DNA of 21,534 nt. It comes from Clostridia bacterium. Its GTDB lineage: Bacteria; Bacillota; Clostridia; CAKSNL01; HGM11501. The notes under the pieces are model-generated. The model was not told the origin of the DNA. It did not search any database and saw only the letters and a program-made list of their open reading frames with translations. A program made the translations under genes and the position numbers. Of the stretch, positions 14,831 through 21,534 are shown one piece after another. Location of the stretch: contig CAAFWO010000043.1 of assembly GCA_900766735.1 (NCBI GenBank), positions 1 through 21,534 of the forward strand, in the 5' to 3' direction. Position 1 is the first letter of the stretch. The number at the start of each line of letters is the position of its first letter.

Positions 14831-14848
14831 ACCGGTTCTTCTTTTTTT
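14813..14848 (+). terminator. Intrinsic terminator of cpsCDB
   Basis: GAAGAATCGGTT (14813-14824) pairs with AACCGGTTCTTC (14830-14841), one G-U pair, followed by seven T. The stem overlaps the cpsB stop codon. It separates the cps and pst transcription units. Confidence 0.9.
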
Positions 14849-14856
14849 ACACAGAA

Positions 14857-14900
14857 TTAACATAGCTGTGCTTTCAGGGTTAACACATAAAAGCTATAAT
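14857..14900 (+). promoter_or_regulatory. pst promoter with two TTAACA repeats (candidate Pho boxes)
   Basis: TATAAT at 14895-14900 is a perfect -10, but the position of the -35 (TTTCAG, 14872-14877) is poor, which suggests an activated promoter. TTAACA occurs at 14857-14862 and 14880-14885, 23 bases apart or about two helical turns, at roughly -48 and -25. Bacillus PhoP binds TT(A/T/C)ACA-type repeats in this zone of the promoter. Assignment to PhoP is inferred from the sequence and from the phoPR genes downstream. Confidence 0.65.
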
Positions 14901-14932
14901 TAAGTTGTAAAAAATAAAAAGGAGTGTTAATT

Positions 14933-15778
14933 ATGAAAAAACTTATATCAGGTGTAACGGCGTTGCTCGTCGTATTGGGGCTCTTTGCAGGGTGCTCAAA
15001 CGGCGGAGAGGAACCGGCAAACGATAACAAGGCGGAAACGGAGATCAGCGGAACAGTTTCGACAGACGGCTCAACCTCAATGGAAAAGGTAATAGGCTAC
15101 TTGAGCGAAGCATATTCCGAGGAAAACCCCAATGTTAAGGTGACCTACAATCCCACAGGTTCGGGCGCAGGCATTCAGGCAGTATCTGAAGACAGATGCG
15201 ACATCGGACTTTCGAGCAGAGACTTAAAAGAAGACGAAGCAAAGACGCTTGACGCAAAGGTCGTTGCGATCGACGGTATCGCAATGGTAGTAAACCCCGA
15301 GAACACGGTTTCCGATCTTACGATCGACCAGATCGCAAAGCTTTACAAGGGCGAGATCACAAACTGGAGCGAAGTCGGCGGAGCTGACGCACCGGTCGTT
15401 CTGATCGGCAGAGAGGCGGCTTCCGGAACGAGAGACGGCTTTGAATCCATCACCGACACTAAGGACGCATGCGCATATGCTCAGGAGCTCACCTCGACAG
15501 GCGACGTTATCCAGACGGTAGCTTCAAACCCCAATGCGATCGGCTATGCATCGCTCGCGGCAGTAAAGGACACTGTCAGGGTATTAAAGGTTGAAGGCGT
15601 AAGCCCCACGACAGAGACTATTCAGGACGGCAGCTATAAGATCCAGCGTGACTTTAACCTCGTAACCAAGAAGGGCAAAGAGCTCACGGGCGCGGCAAAG
15701 GCATTCTATGACTTCGCGACAAGCAAGGAAGCCGACAGCCTCATTGAAAAAGCAGGAGCGGTTCCTGTAGTAAGATAA
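14933..15778 (+). CDS. pstS: Phosphate ABC transporter, substrate-binding lipoprotein
   Basis: This 281-residue lipoprotein has signal peptide MKKLISGVTALLVVLGLFAGC and a lipid attachment at Cys21 in FAGC. The mature domain is a PBP-like fold with phosphate-binding loops: STDGSTSMEK (start of domain 1), TGSGAGIQAV, IGLSSRDLK and GREAASGTRDGF. It is anchored outside the cell and delivers orthophosphate to PstCA. ATG 14933 is chosen because AAAAAGGAG ends about 10 bases upstream; the in-frame GTG at 14924 overlaps that site. It heads pstSCAB-phoU. Confidence 0.95.
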   Translation: MKKLISGVTALLVVLGLFAGCSNGGEEPANDNKAETEISGTVSTDGSTSMEKVIGYLSEAYSEENPNVKVTYNPTGSGAGIQAVSEDRCDIGLSSRDLKEDEAKTLDAKVVAIDGIAMVVNPENTVSDLTIDQIAKLYKGEITNWSEVGGADAPVVLIGREAASGTRDGFESITDTKDACAYAQELTSTGDVIQTVASNPNAIGYASLAAVKDTVRVLKVEGVSPTTETIQDGSYKIQRDFNLVTKKGKELTGAAKAFYDFATSKEADSLIEKAGAVPVVR

Positions 15779-15787
15779 GTGATCTTT

Positions 15788-16651
15788 ATGAAAAAGAAGA
15801 ATTTCTCAGAATCGGCAATGCGGCTGATATTCACGGTGTGCGGATTTGTTGCCCTGCTCTTCGTGGCGGTCATCACGATCTTCCTTTTGATATCGGGATG
15901 CCCGGCGATCGGAAAGATCGGACTCGGAAAGTTTTTGTTCGGCACAGTCTGGGCGTCGACCGCGGCAGAACCGAAGTACGGAATCCTTCCCTTCATATTA
16001 ACGTCGGTATACGGCACGCTCGACGCTGTCGTTATCGGCGTTCCTATAGGGGTTCTGACTGCGGCGTTCATCGCTAAGGCAGCACCGAAAAAAGCGGCAG
16101 GTGTGATCAGGTCGGCGGTTGAGCTCTTATCCGGTATACCCTCGGTTATCTACGGACTTATCGGTATGATCATAATCGTGCCGACAGTCAGAGAGGTTTT
16201 TAATCTTCCGGACGGAGCAAACCTTTTCTCCGCAATAATCGTGCTCGCATTTATGATACTTCCTTCGGTCATAAGTGTTTCGGAGACGGCGATCAACGCC
16301 GTGCCGAGAGAATATGAAGAGGCGTCGCTCGCACTTGGCGCGACGAAGGCGGAGACGATATTTAAAGTCACTCTCCCGGCGGCGAAGAGCGGAATCTCCG
16401 CGGCGATCGTTTTGGGTATCGGCCGTGCGATAGGCGAAGCGATGGCAGTCATGATGGTTGCCGGAAACGTTGCCAATATGCCGGGTATATTTAAGAGCGT
16501 GCGCTTTTTGACAACGGCGGTTGCCTCCGAAATGTCATATTCATCGGGGCTTCAGCGTGAAGCGCTTTTCTCGATCGCGCTTGTGCTCTTTGTATTTATA
16601 CTTATAATCAATCTCTTTCTGAATCTGGTTATAAAGAAAAAGGAGCGGTAA
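15788..16651 (+). CDS. pstC: Phosphate ABC transporter permease PstC
   Basis: This 287-residue membrane protein has six predicted segments and the MetI-like permease coupling loop EYEEASLALGATKAETIFKV. SGIPSVIYGLIGM and IGRAIGEAMAVMMVAGN are conserved in PstC. With PstA it forms the phosphate channel in the cytoplasmic membrane. ATG 15788 fits the usual MKKKNFSE-type start; the in-frame GTG at 15779 directly after the pstS stop is the alternative. Both lack a strong ribosome site, so coupling to pstS translation is likely. Confidence 0.94.
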   Translation: MKKKNFSESAMRLIFTVCGFVALLFVAVITIFLLISGCPAIGKIGLGKFLFGTVWASTAAEPKYGILPFILTSVYGTLDAVVIGVPIGVLTAAFIAKAAPKKAAGVIRSAVELLSGIPSVIYGLIGMIIIVPTVREVFNLPDGANLFSAIIVLAFMILPSVISVSETAINAVPREYEEASLALGATKAETIFKVTLPAAKSGISAAIVLGIGRAIGEAMAVMMVAGNVANMPGIFKSVRFLTTAVASEMSYSSGLQREALFSIALVLFVFILIINLFLNLVIKKKER

Positions 16652-16652
16652 T

Positions 16653-17501
16653 ATGAGCGTTAAAAGAAAATTCTACTCTGTTATAACAAAAACGCTGATG
16701 GCGGTCTCGGCCGCGCTCATTATCGCGGCATTTATAGGGATAGCGGGCTATATTTTATACAGGGGCGTCGCGCATATTTTGTGGGAGTTTCTCTCGACTA
16801 AGCCAAGTCTTTTAAAAGGAACAAACGGAATACTTCCCAACATTTTGAACACTGTCTACATTGTCATAATGACTTTGTTAGTTGTGTTGCCTCTGGGCGT
16901 CGGAAGCGCGATATACTTAAACGAATACGCGAAGAACAAAAAGGCGGTCGGCATGATCGAGCTTGCAACCGAAACGCTTGCCGGAATTCCCTCAATTATT
17001 TACGGCTTGGTCGGTATGCTCATCTTCTGCCGGTTCTTTTCGCTTGAAACGAGCCTCGTTTCCGGAGCCCTGACGCTTGTTATCATGACTCTTCCGACGG
17101 TAATAAGAACGACCCAGGAAAGCTTAAAGACGGTACCCGACTCATACAGGGAGGGGGCGCTCGCCCTGGGGAGCGGAAAGTGGCACATGATAAGAACCGT
17201 CGTTTTACCAAGTTCAATGGACGGAATAGTAACAGGATGCATCCTTTCCGTCGGCAGAGTAGTCGGCGAAAGCGCCGCGCTTTTATTCACTGCCGGCATG
17301 GCAAACGAGGTTATAAAGATCTGGCAGGCTCCGCTTCCTAAGCACGCCGGGTCGACTTTAACGGTCGCTCTTTATATGTATGCAAAGGAGCGCGGCGAGT
17401 TTGACACGGCCTTTGCAATCGCGGTAATACTCATTTTGCTTACATTGGTATTGAACATCGCGGCAAAGCTCGCGGCGAAAAAGATGAGAAAGGAGAGGTA
17501 G
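16653..17501 (+). CDS. pstA: Phosphate ABC transporter permease PstA
   Basis: This 282-residue membrane protein is the partner of PstC. It has six predicted segments and the coupling loop SYREGALALGSGKWHMIRTV. AGIPSIIYGLVGM and SVGRVVGESAALLFTAG parallel the same blocks in PstC and identify PstA. AAAGGAGCG within the end of pstC serves as ribosome site. One base separates its stop from pstB's ATG, and the terminal AAAGGAGAGG doubles as the pstB ribosome site. Confidence 0.95.
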   Translation: MSVKRKFYSVITKTLMAVSAALIIAAFIGIAGYILYRGVAHILWEFLSTKPSLLKGTNGILPNILNTVYIVIMTLLVVLPLGVGSAIYLNEYAKNKKAVGMIELATETLAGIPSIIYGLVGMLIFCRFFSLETSLVSGALTLVIMTLPTVIRTTQESLKTVPDSYREGALALGSGKWHMIRTVVLPSSMDGIVTGCILSVGRVVGESAALLFTAGMANEVIKIWQAPLPKHAGSTLTVALYMYAKERGEFDTAFAIAVILILLTLVLNIAAKLAAKKMRKER

Positions 17502-17502
17502 T

Positions 17503-18252
17503 ATGGAAAAAATCGAAGTTTCCGACCTTAATTTATGGTATGATAAGAACCATGCCCTTAAAAATATCGGTATAAAGATGCCGGAAAAAAGCATAACGGC
17601 GCTTATCGGGCCGTCCGGCTGCGGAAAATCCACATTTTTAAAGACCCTGAACCGAATGAACGACCTCGTTGAAGGCGTTAAGATAGAAGGCTCGGTAAAG
17701 TTAGACGGAACGGACATCTATAGAGACATTGATGTAACGGAATTGAGAAAGCGCGTCGGAATGGTGTTTCAGAAGCCGAACCCTTTCCCGATGAGCATTT
17801 ACGACAACATCGCATATGGCCCGAGAATCCACGGCGTCAAGTCCAAAGTCAAGCTTGACGAGATCGTCGAATCCTCACTTTGCAGTGCAGCAATATGGGA
17901 TGAGTGCAAGGACAGGCTTAAAAAAAGCGCACTCGGAATGAGCGGCGGCCAGCAACAGAGGCTTTGCATAGCCCGTGCGCTCGCGGTCGAGCCGGAGGTA
18001 CTGCTGATGGACGAGCCGACAAGCGCACTCGACCCTATATCAACTTCAAAAATTGAGGAGCTTGCACTGGAGCTTAAGGAGCGCTACACAATAATAATCG
18101 TAACGCACAATATGCAGCAGGCGACTCGTATCGCGGATAAAACGGCGTTCTTCCTTTTGGGAGAGCTCGTAGAATATTCCGATACGGAGAAACTGTTCTC
18201 GGATCCGGAAGATAAGAGAACAGAGGACTATATAACGGGGAGGTTCGGATAA
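17503..18252 (+). CDS. pstB: Phosphate ABC transporter ATP-binding protein
   Basis: This 249-residue ATPase drives phosphate import through PstCA. Walker A is GPSGCGKS (36-43), followed by the PstB-typical TFLKTLNRMNDL. The Q-loop is GMVFQKPNPFPMSIYDN, the ABC signature is MSGGQQQR, Walker B is VLLMDEPTSALDP and the H-loop is IIVTHNMQQA. Length is typical. The stop shares one base with the phoU start. Confidence 0.97.
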   Translation: MEKIEVSDLNLWYDKNHALKNIGIKMPEKSITALIGPSGCGKSTFLKTLNRMNDLVEGVKIEGSVKLDGTDIYRDIDVTELRKRVGMVFQKPNPFPMSIYDNIAYGPRIHGVKSKVKLDEIVESSLCSAAIWDECKDRLKKSALGMSGGQQQRLCIARALAVEPEVLLMDEPTSALDPISTSKIEELALELKERYTIIIVTHNMQQATRIADKTAFFLLGELVEYSDTEKLFSDPEDKRTEDYITGRFG

Positions 18253-18887
18253 TGAGAAACCGTTTTGACGAACAGCTCGGAGTTTTGAATACCGAGCTTA
18301 TCACAATGGGCGCGCTCTGTGAGGACGCGATAAGTATGGCGGTAAAATACCTCACGGACGACGAGGAGTCGCTAAAGGAAAAGGTCAACGATGCCGAAAA
18401 GCAGATCGATAGGAAAGAGCGCGACATAGAAAATTTATGTATGCGCCTGCTCTTATTACAGCAGCCAGTCGCACGTGATTTAAGAAAGATCTCGTCGGCT
18501 CTTAAAATGATCTCGGATATGGAGCGAATCGGCGATCAGGCGGCGGACATTGCGGAGATGGCGCATTTTGTCAGCGAGAGCGGATGTGCCGGAAAGGTCC
18601 ACATAGAGGAGATGGCGGTCGCGACGATTAAGATGGTGACCGAGAGCATCGATTCCTTCGTGAAAGCGGACATATCGCTTGCGAAAAAAGTTATGAAGGA
18701 CGATGACGAGGTCGACGATCTTTTTCTCACGGTCAAGAATGAACTCATAGAAAGCGTTATCGGTGACAAAAAGAACGCCGAGGCGCTGATAGACCTTCTG
18801 ATGATCGCAAAATATTTGGAGCGTATCGGCGACCACGCGGTAAATATAGCCGAATGGGTCGTATATTCGCTGACGGGGAAAAAGTAA
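18252..18887 (+). CDS. phoU: Phosphate-signalling protein PhoU
   Basis: This 211-residue all-helical protein has two PhoU repeats, each with the E/D-x3-D metal-binding pattern: first around KMISDMERIGDQAADIAEMA, then around KYLERIGDHAVNIAEWV. PhoU links Pst transport to the PhoR kinase and keeps PhoR off when phosphate is plentiful. It overlaps pstB by one base (TAATG) and lies directly upstream of phoPR. No terminator follows, so some read-through into phoPR is expected. Confidence 0.96.
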   Translation: MRNRFDEQLGVLNTELITMGALCEDAISMAVKYLTDDEESLKEKVNDAEKQIDRKERDIENLCMRLLLLQQPVARDLRKISSALKMISDMERIGDQAADIAEMAHFVSESGCAGKVHIEEMAVATIKMVTESIDSFVKADISLAKKVMKDDDEVDDLFLTVKNELIESVIGDKKNAEALIDLLMIAKYLERIGDHAVNIAEWVVYSLTGKK

Positions 18888-18890
18888 GGT

Positions 18891-18919
18891 TTGCAAAACA
18901 AGACCGGCTGTGATATACT
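18891..18919 (+). promoter_or_regulatory. Extended -10 promoter of phoPR
   Basis: TTGCAA (18891-18896), 17 bp, TGA-TATACT (-10 at 18914-18919). It begins just after the phoU stop and gives a leader of about 15 bases before the phoP ATG. It would provide a basal supply of the sensor pair independent of pst transcription. No TTAACA repeats are seen here. Confidence 0.82.
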
Positions 18920-18940
18920 TTTAGTAGGGCGGTGAGGATT

Positions 18941-19618
18941 ATGATTTATTTGCTTGAAGACGACGAGAATATAAGAAAGCTCGTTTGCTATGCGCTGACT
19001 AAAGAGGGCTATGAAACAAAAGGGTTTGAAACGCCCCCGCTCTTTTATAAGGCGATGAATGAAAACCTTCCGGAGCTTATAATGCTCGACATTATGCTTC
19101 CGGAGGAGGACGGACTCTCTGTCTTAAAAAGGCTCAGAAGTGACAATGCGACGGCTCTTATTCCGATTATGATGCTCACGGCAAAGGGCAGTGAGTTTGA
19201 CAAGGTGACCGGGCTTGACTTGGGAGCGGACGATTATGTTACGAAGCCTTTCGGAATGACGGAGCTTATAAGCCGCGTCCGCGCGCTTTTGCGCCGCACG
19301 GCGAGAAATTCGGACGGCATATATAAATGCGGAGCGGTGACGCTTGACGATAAAAGGCACACAGTCACGGTTTCGGGAAAAGAAGAGGAACTGTCGTTTA
19401 AGGAATATTCGCTCTTATTAAAGCTTCTGGCGGCGAAAGGCGCCGCCGTTACGAGAGAGGAGCTGTTAGACAGCGTGTGGGGGCAAGGCTACGGCGAGTC
19501 GCGAACACTTGACGTTCACATAAGAAAGCTAAGACAAAAGCTTGCCGGCGCGGGAGACATTATAAAAACGGTAAAAAATGTCGGCTACAGAATCGGAGGA
19601 GATTTGCTTGACAGGTAA
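18941..19618 (+). CDS. phoP: Response regulator, PhoP/OmpR family
   Basis: This 225-residue two-component regulator has a receiver domain (1-115) with acidic pair Asp7-Asp8, phospho-acceptor Asp50 in MLDIMLPEEDG, Thr80 and Lys102 in TKPFG. A winged-helix DNA-binding domain (about 130-222) follows, with LSFKEYSLLLKLL, TREELLDSVWG and SRTLDVHIRKLRQKL. ATG 18941 gives the classic MIYLLEDDE start; the upstream GTG at 18932 lies inside the ribosome site GGTGAGG. Adjacency to pst-phoU and phoR argues for the phosphate regulon. Confidence 0.92.
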   Translation: MIYLLEDDENIRKLVCYALTKEGYETKGFETPPLFYKAMNENLPELIMLDIMLPEEDGLSVLKRLRSDNATALIPIMMLTAKGSEFDKVTGLDLGADDYVTKPFGMTELISRVRALLRRTARNSDGIYKCGAVTLDDKRHTVTVSGKEEELSFKEYSLLLKLLAAKGAAVTREELLDSVWGQGYGESRTLDVHIRKLRQKLAGAGDIIKTVKNVGYRIGGDLLDR

Positions 19619-21263
19619 AATTTTCAGGTCTGTTTTTTTCACATCGCTGATAGTTCTGGCGTTTTGCCTTCTGTTCATCGTCGGAATACTGACACAGATG
19701 TTTGAAGGACAGGTGACCGAAGAATTAAAAAGCGAGGCCGAGTTCGCCGCCTACGCCGTTGAGGCGGACAGGGAAGCGTTTTTCAGCCACGGGCAAAAGA
19801 ACGGCAGGCGTGTGACGTTGATTGCTCATGACGGAACGGTCATAGATGATACCGAAGCCGATGCGTCCTTGATGGAAAACCATATTGAAAGAAAAGAAGT
19901 AAAGGAAGCGTTCGAGACCGGCGAAGGGCAGAGCGTGAGATATTCTGACACATTTACCGAAAAGACGGTGTACTATGCTCTTCTGATGCCGGACGGAAAT
20001 GTTTTAAGACTTTCCGTGAAAAGATACACGGCCGCGTCGGTTGTACTTGGACTTATCTATCCGATGATCGTGATGATCGTTTTGGGCGCGTTCATCTCAC
20101 TCTTTATGTCGGGAAGAATCGCGAAAAACGTGGTCAGACCGATAAATGAGATCGACCTTGAACATCCGGATAGAACGGAGTGTTACGATGAGCTCGCTCC
20201 GCTTCTTAAAAGGATAGACATGCAGAATCATACCATCTCGGAGCAAATTGCAAAGTCCGAGCGGGCACAGCGCGATTTTAATATAATAACAGAGAATATG
20301 AGCGAGGGTTTCCTTATAATAGATGACAAGACGAATCTTTTGTCCTGCAACAGCGCGGCATTGAGGCTTTTGGGAGCGGACGGTAAAAAGAAAAACACCG
20401 GCGTTTTGGAGCTTAACCGCACCGCGCAGTTCAGAAGTACGATCGCGCGTGTGCTCTCGGGCAAAAGGTGCCAGAGCACGATGGAGCTCGGCGAGCTTGT
20501 CTACAGTCTCATAGCGAGCCCGGTGTCAGAGAATGGACAGACGATAGGCGCGGTCATAATCATAGTGGACATAACCGAGAGCGCAGGGCGCGAAAAGTTG
20601 CGCCGCGAGTTCACGGCGAATGTGTCGCACGAGCTTAAGACGCCGCTGACGTCGATCTCCGGGTTCGCCGAAATAATGGCGGCCGGCGGAACTCCGCCGG
20701 AGACAGTCAAGGATTTCTCAAAGTCGATATACGACGAGGCACAAAGACTTATAAGCCTCGTGGGGGATATTATAAAGATCTCCGAACTTGACGAAGGCGA
20801 AGGAAAGGACTTCACCGAGGTGGATCTTTACGATGTATGTGAAGAAGCGGTGAAAAGGGCAGTGCCGCTGACCGATAAAAACGGAGTGAACATAACTCTT
20901 TCGGGCGAGCATGCTAAAGTCTCCGGCAAAGAAAAGATACTATGCGAGATAGCCGAAAATATTGTCGATAACGCAGTCAAGTATAATAAGAAGGACGGCG
21001 AGGTAAAAGTGACCGTCGGAGCGGAAGGCGGCACGGTGTTCTTAAGAGTGGAGGATACCGGAATAGGCATTCCGCTAAAGGATCAGAAGAGGGTCTTCGA
21101 AAGGTTCTACAGGGTCGATAAGGGCAGGAGCAAGGCGCTTGGCGGAACCGGACTCGGACTTTCGATAGTTAAGCACGCGGCGATGTATCATAATGCTGAG
21201 ATCAAATTAAAAAGCGAAGAAGGCAAGGGAACGAAAATCGAGATACTCTTTCCGCAAGCTTGA
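19608..21263 (+). CDS. phoR: Sensor histidine kinase, PhoR type
   Basis: This 551-residue membrane kinase has TM1 (about 5-27), an outside sensor loop (about 28-140), TM2 (about 143-167), a HAMP-like linker, a PAS domain (about 220-325, ITENMSEGFLIIDD), and a HisKA domain with His341 in VSHELKTPL. The ATPase domain carries ENIVDNAVKYN, VEDTGIGIP and GGTGLGLSIVKH. TTG 19608 is chosen because GGAGGAG (19595-19601) lies 6 bases upstream; an in-frame ATG at 19578 would lengthen the overlap with phoP to 41 bases and has no ribosome site. It should phosphorylate PhoP when phosphate is scarce, under PhoU/Pst control. Confidence 0.93.
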   Translation: MTGKIFRSVFFTSLIVLAFCLLFIVGILTQMFEGQVTEELKSEAEFAAYAVEADREAFFSHGQKNGRRVTLIAHDGTVIDDTEADASLMENHIERKEVKEAFETGEGQSVRYSDTFTEKTVYYALLMPDGNVLRLSVKRYTAASVVLGLIYPMIVMIVLGAFISLFMSGRIAKNVVRPINEIDLEHPDRTECYDELAPLLKRIDMQNHTISEQIAKSERAQRDFNIITENMSEGFLIIDDKTNLLSCNSAALRLLGADGKKKNTGVLELNRTAQFRSTIARVLSGKRCQSTMELGELVYSLIASPVSENGQTIGAVIIIVDITESAGREKLRREFTANVSHELKTPLTSISGFAEIMAAGGTPPETVKDFSKSIYDEAQRLISLVGDIIKISELDEGEGKDFTEVDLYDVCEEAVKRAVPLTDKNGVNITLSGEHAKVSGKEKILCEIAENIVDNAVKYNKKDGEVKVTVGAEGGTVFLRVEDTGIGIPLKDQKRVFERFYRVDKGRSKALGGTGLGLSIVKHAAMYHNAEIKLKSEEGKGTKIEILFPQA

Positions 21264-21324
21264 AAAAGTCCGGAGTTTTGTGTCCCCTGATGAATTGTCG
21301 CCGCAAGGTGACTTAAGGGTAGGG

Positions 21325-21340
21325 TCGATTCATGAATCGA
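21325..21340. repeat. Perfect 16-bp palindrome downstream of phoR
   Basis: TCGATTCATGAATCGA is a perfect palindrome, extended by a G-T and a G-C pair on the flanks. GGTCGATTCATGAATCGA-type sequences are familiar to me from gut Firmicutes intergenic repeats, but that is from memory. No T-run follows, so it is not a standard terminator. No clean phoR terminator is visible before it. Confidence 0.5.
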
Positions 21341-21406
21341 TCGAGTGAGTTTTTCACACCGAATTATTAGCTATGCCCCTGGGGAGGCAAAAATAAGTTT
21401 ATCGGT

Positions 21407-21481
21407 ATGAATAATAAAAAAATAAAAAAACAAAAAAAGTCGAAAAAAGTGCTTGACAAACGGGGATAGATGTGATAATAT
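21407..21481 (+). promoter_or_regulatory. Strong promoter with upstream A-tracts
   Basis: TTGACA (21453-21458), 17 bp, TGA-TAATAT (-10 at 21476-21481). It is preceded by repeated A-tracts (about 21414-21446) in near-helical spacing, resembling an UP element or bent DNA. This is the strongest-looking promoter in the window, and the gene it drives lies beyond the end. Confidence 0.85.
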
Positions 21482-21487
21482 AAATAG

Positions 21488-21534
21488 GTCGGCCGGCGAG
21501 GGGAAACCTCGGAAAGTCAGGCCGGCAAAAAAAT
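21488..21534 (+). ncRNA. Start of a structured leader RNA (cut by window end)
   Basis: Just downstream of the expected start point, GCCGGC (21492-21497) pairs with GCCGGC (21521-21526). Inside, GAGG/CCTC (21498-21501/21507-21510) forms a hairpin with loop GGAAA, leaving a GGAAAGTCAG single-stranded side. An A-run rather than a T-run follows, so it is not a terminator on this strand. It may be the 5' part of a riboswitch, a leader or an independent small RNA. I could not match it to a family, and the rest is missing. Confidence 0.4.

Noticed and set aside
19578..19607. ATG 19578 as the phoR start
   Set aside because: It has no ribosome site and would add ten residues encoded inside phoP. TTG 19608 has GGAGGAG at ideal spacing.
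21407..21469. A 20-codon, lysine-rich open frame (MNNKKIKKQKKSKKV...)
   Set aside because: It is a by-product of the A-tracts upstream of the promoter. The nearest GGGGAGG is about 20 bases away and it runs through the -35 box.
21505..21526. GGAAAGTC as the conserved core of RNase P RNA
   Set aside because: It lies only about 23 bases from the expected start point, without the P1-P3 helices that precede it in RNase P RNA, and the bases after it differ from the usual CCGGGCT.

Overview
The window reads as chromosomal DNA of an anaerobic, low-to-mid-GC member of the Firmicutes, class Clostridia, probably a gut commensal. The grounds are strong AGGAGG-type ribosome sites, several TTG and GTG starts, the AraC-uxaBAC hexuronate cluster, a PolA without proofreading residues, a Firmicutes-type CpsC/CpsD/CpsB tyrosine-phosphorylation module, and intergenic palindromes that look like those scattered through gut Clostridia. 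No species can be named from the sequence alone. I saw no rRNA, tRNA, CRISPR array or transposase.

Layout. 1-451: non-coding, with decayed palindromic repeat elements. 452-1375 (-): AraC-family regulator, divergent from uxaB-uxaA-uxaC (1517-5537), which take D-galacturonate to 2-keto-3-deoxygluconate. 5619-9602 (+): DUF1294 membrane protein, polA, coaE and a membrane-anchored lytic transglycosylase, the last three joined by ATGA overlaps. 9682-10491 (-): Cof-type HAD phosphatase. Back-to-back promoters that meet in one palindrome separate it from 10602-11402 (+), a PF06541 membrane protein. 11474-12334 (+): tyrosine recombinase. 12335-12678: probable invertible switch. 12679-14830 (+): CpsC, CpsD and CpsB. 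14933-18887: pstS-pstC-pstA-pstB-phoU. 18941-21263: phoP-phoR. 21264-21534: non-coding, ending in a strong promoter and the start of a structured leader RNA.

The most interesting feature is 12335-12661. A perfect 26-bp inverted repeat begins on the base after the recombinase stop codon and recurs, inverted, just before the cpsC ribosome site. Between the two arms lie a near-consensus promoter (TTGACA, 17 bp, TGT-TATACT) that points AWAY from cpsCDB, an intrinsic terminator facing cpsCDB, and a third copy of the repeat core whose hairpin is followed by a U-run. As given, the operon has no good promoter (OFF). Inverting 12361-12635 would place the promoter about 110 bases upstream of cpsC and move the terminator behind it (ON). 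I infer a recombinase-driven phase-variable promoter controlling a polysaccharide tyrosine kinase/phosphatase module.

The phosphate block is a complete scavenging and sensing unit. PstS carries two TTAACA repeats (possible Pho boxes) in its promoter, and phoPR has its own extended -10 promoter. A terminator separates it from the cps genes. Most strong promoters in the window share one design: a near-consensus -35, 16-17 bp, and an extended TGn -10.
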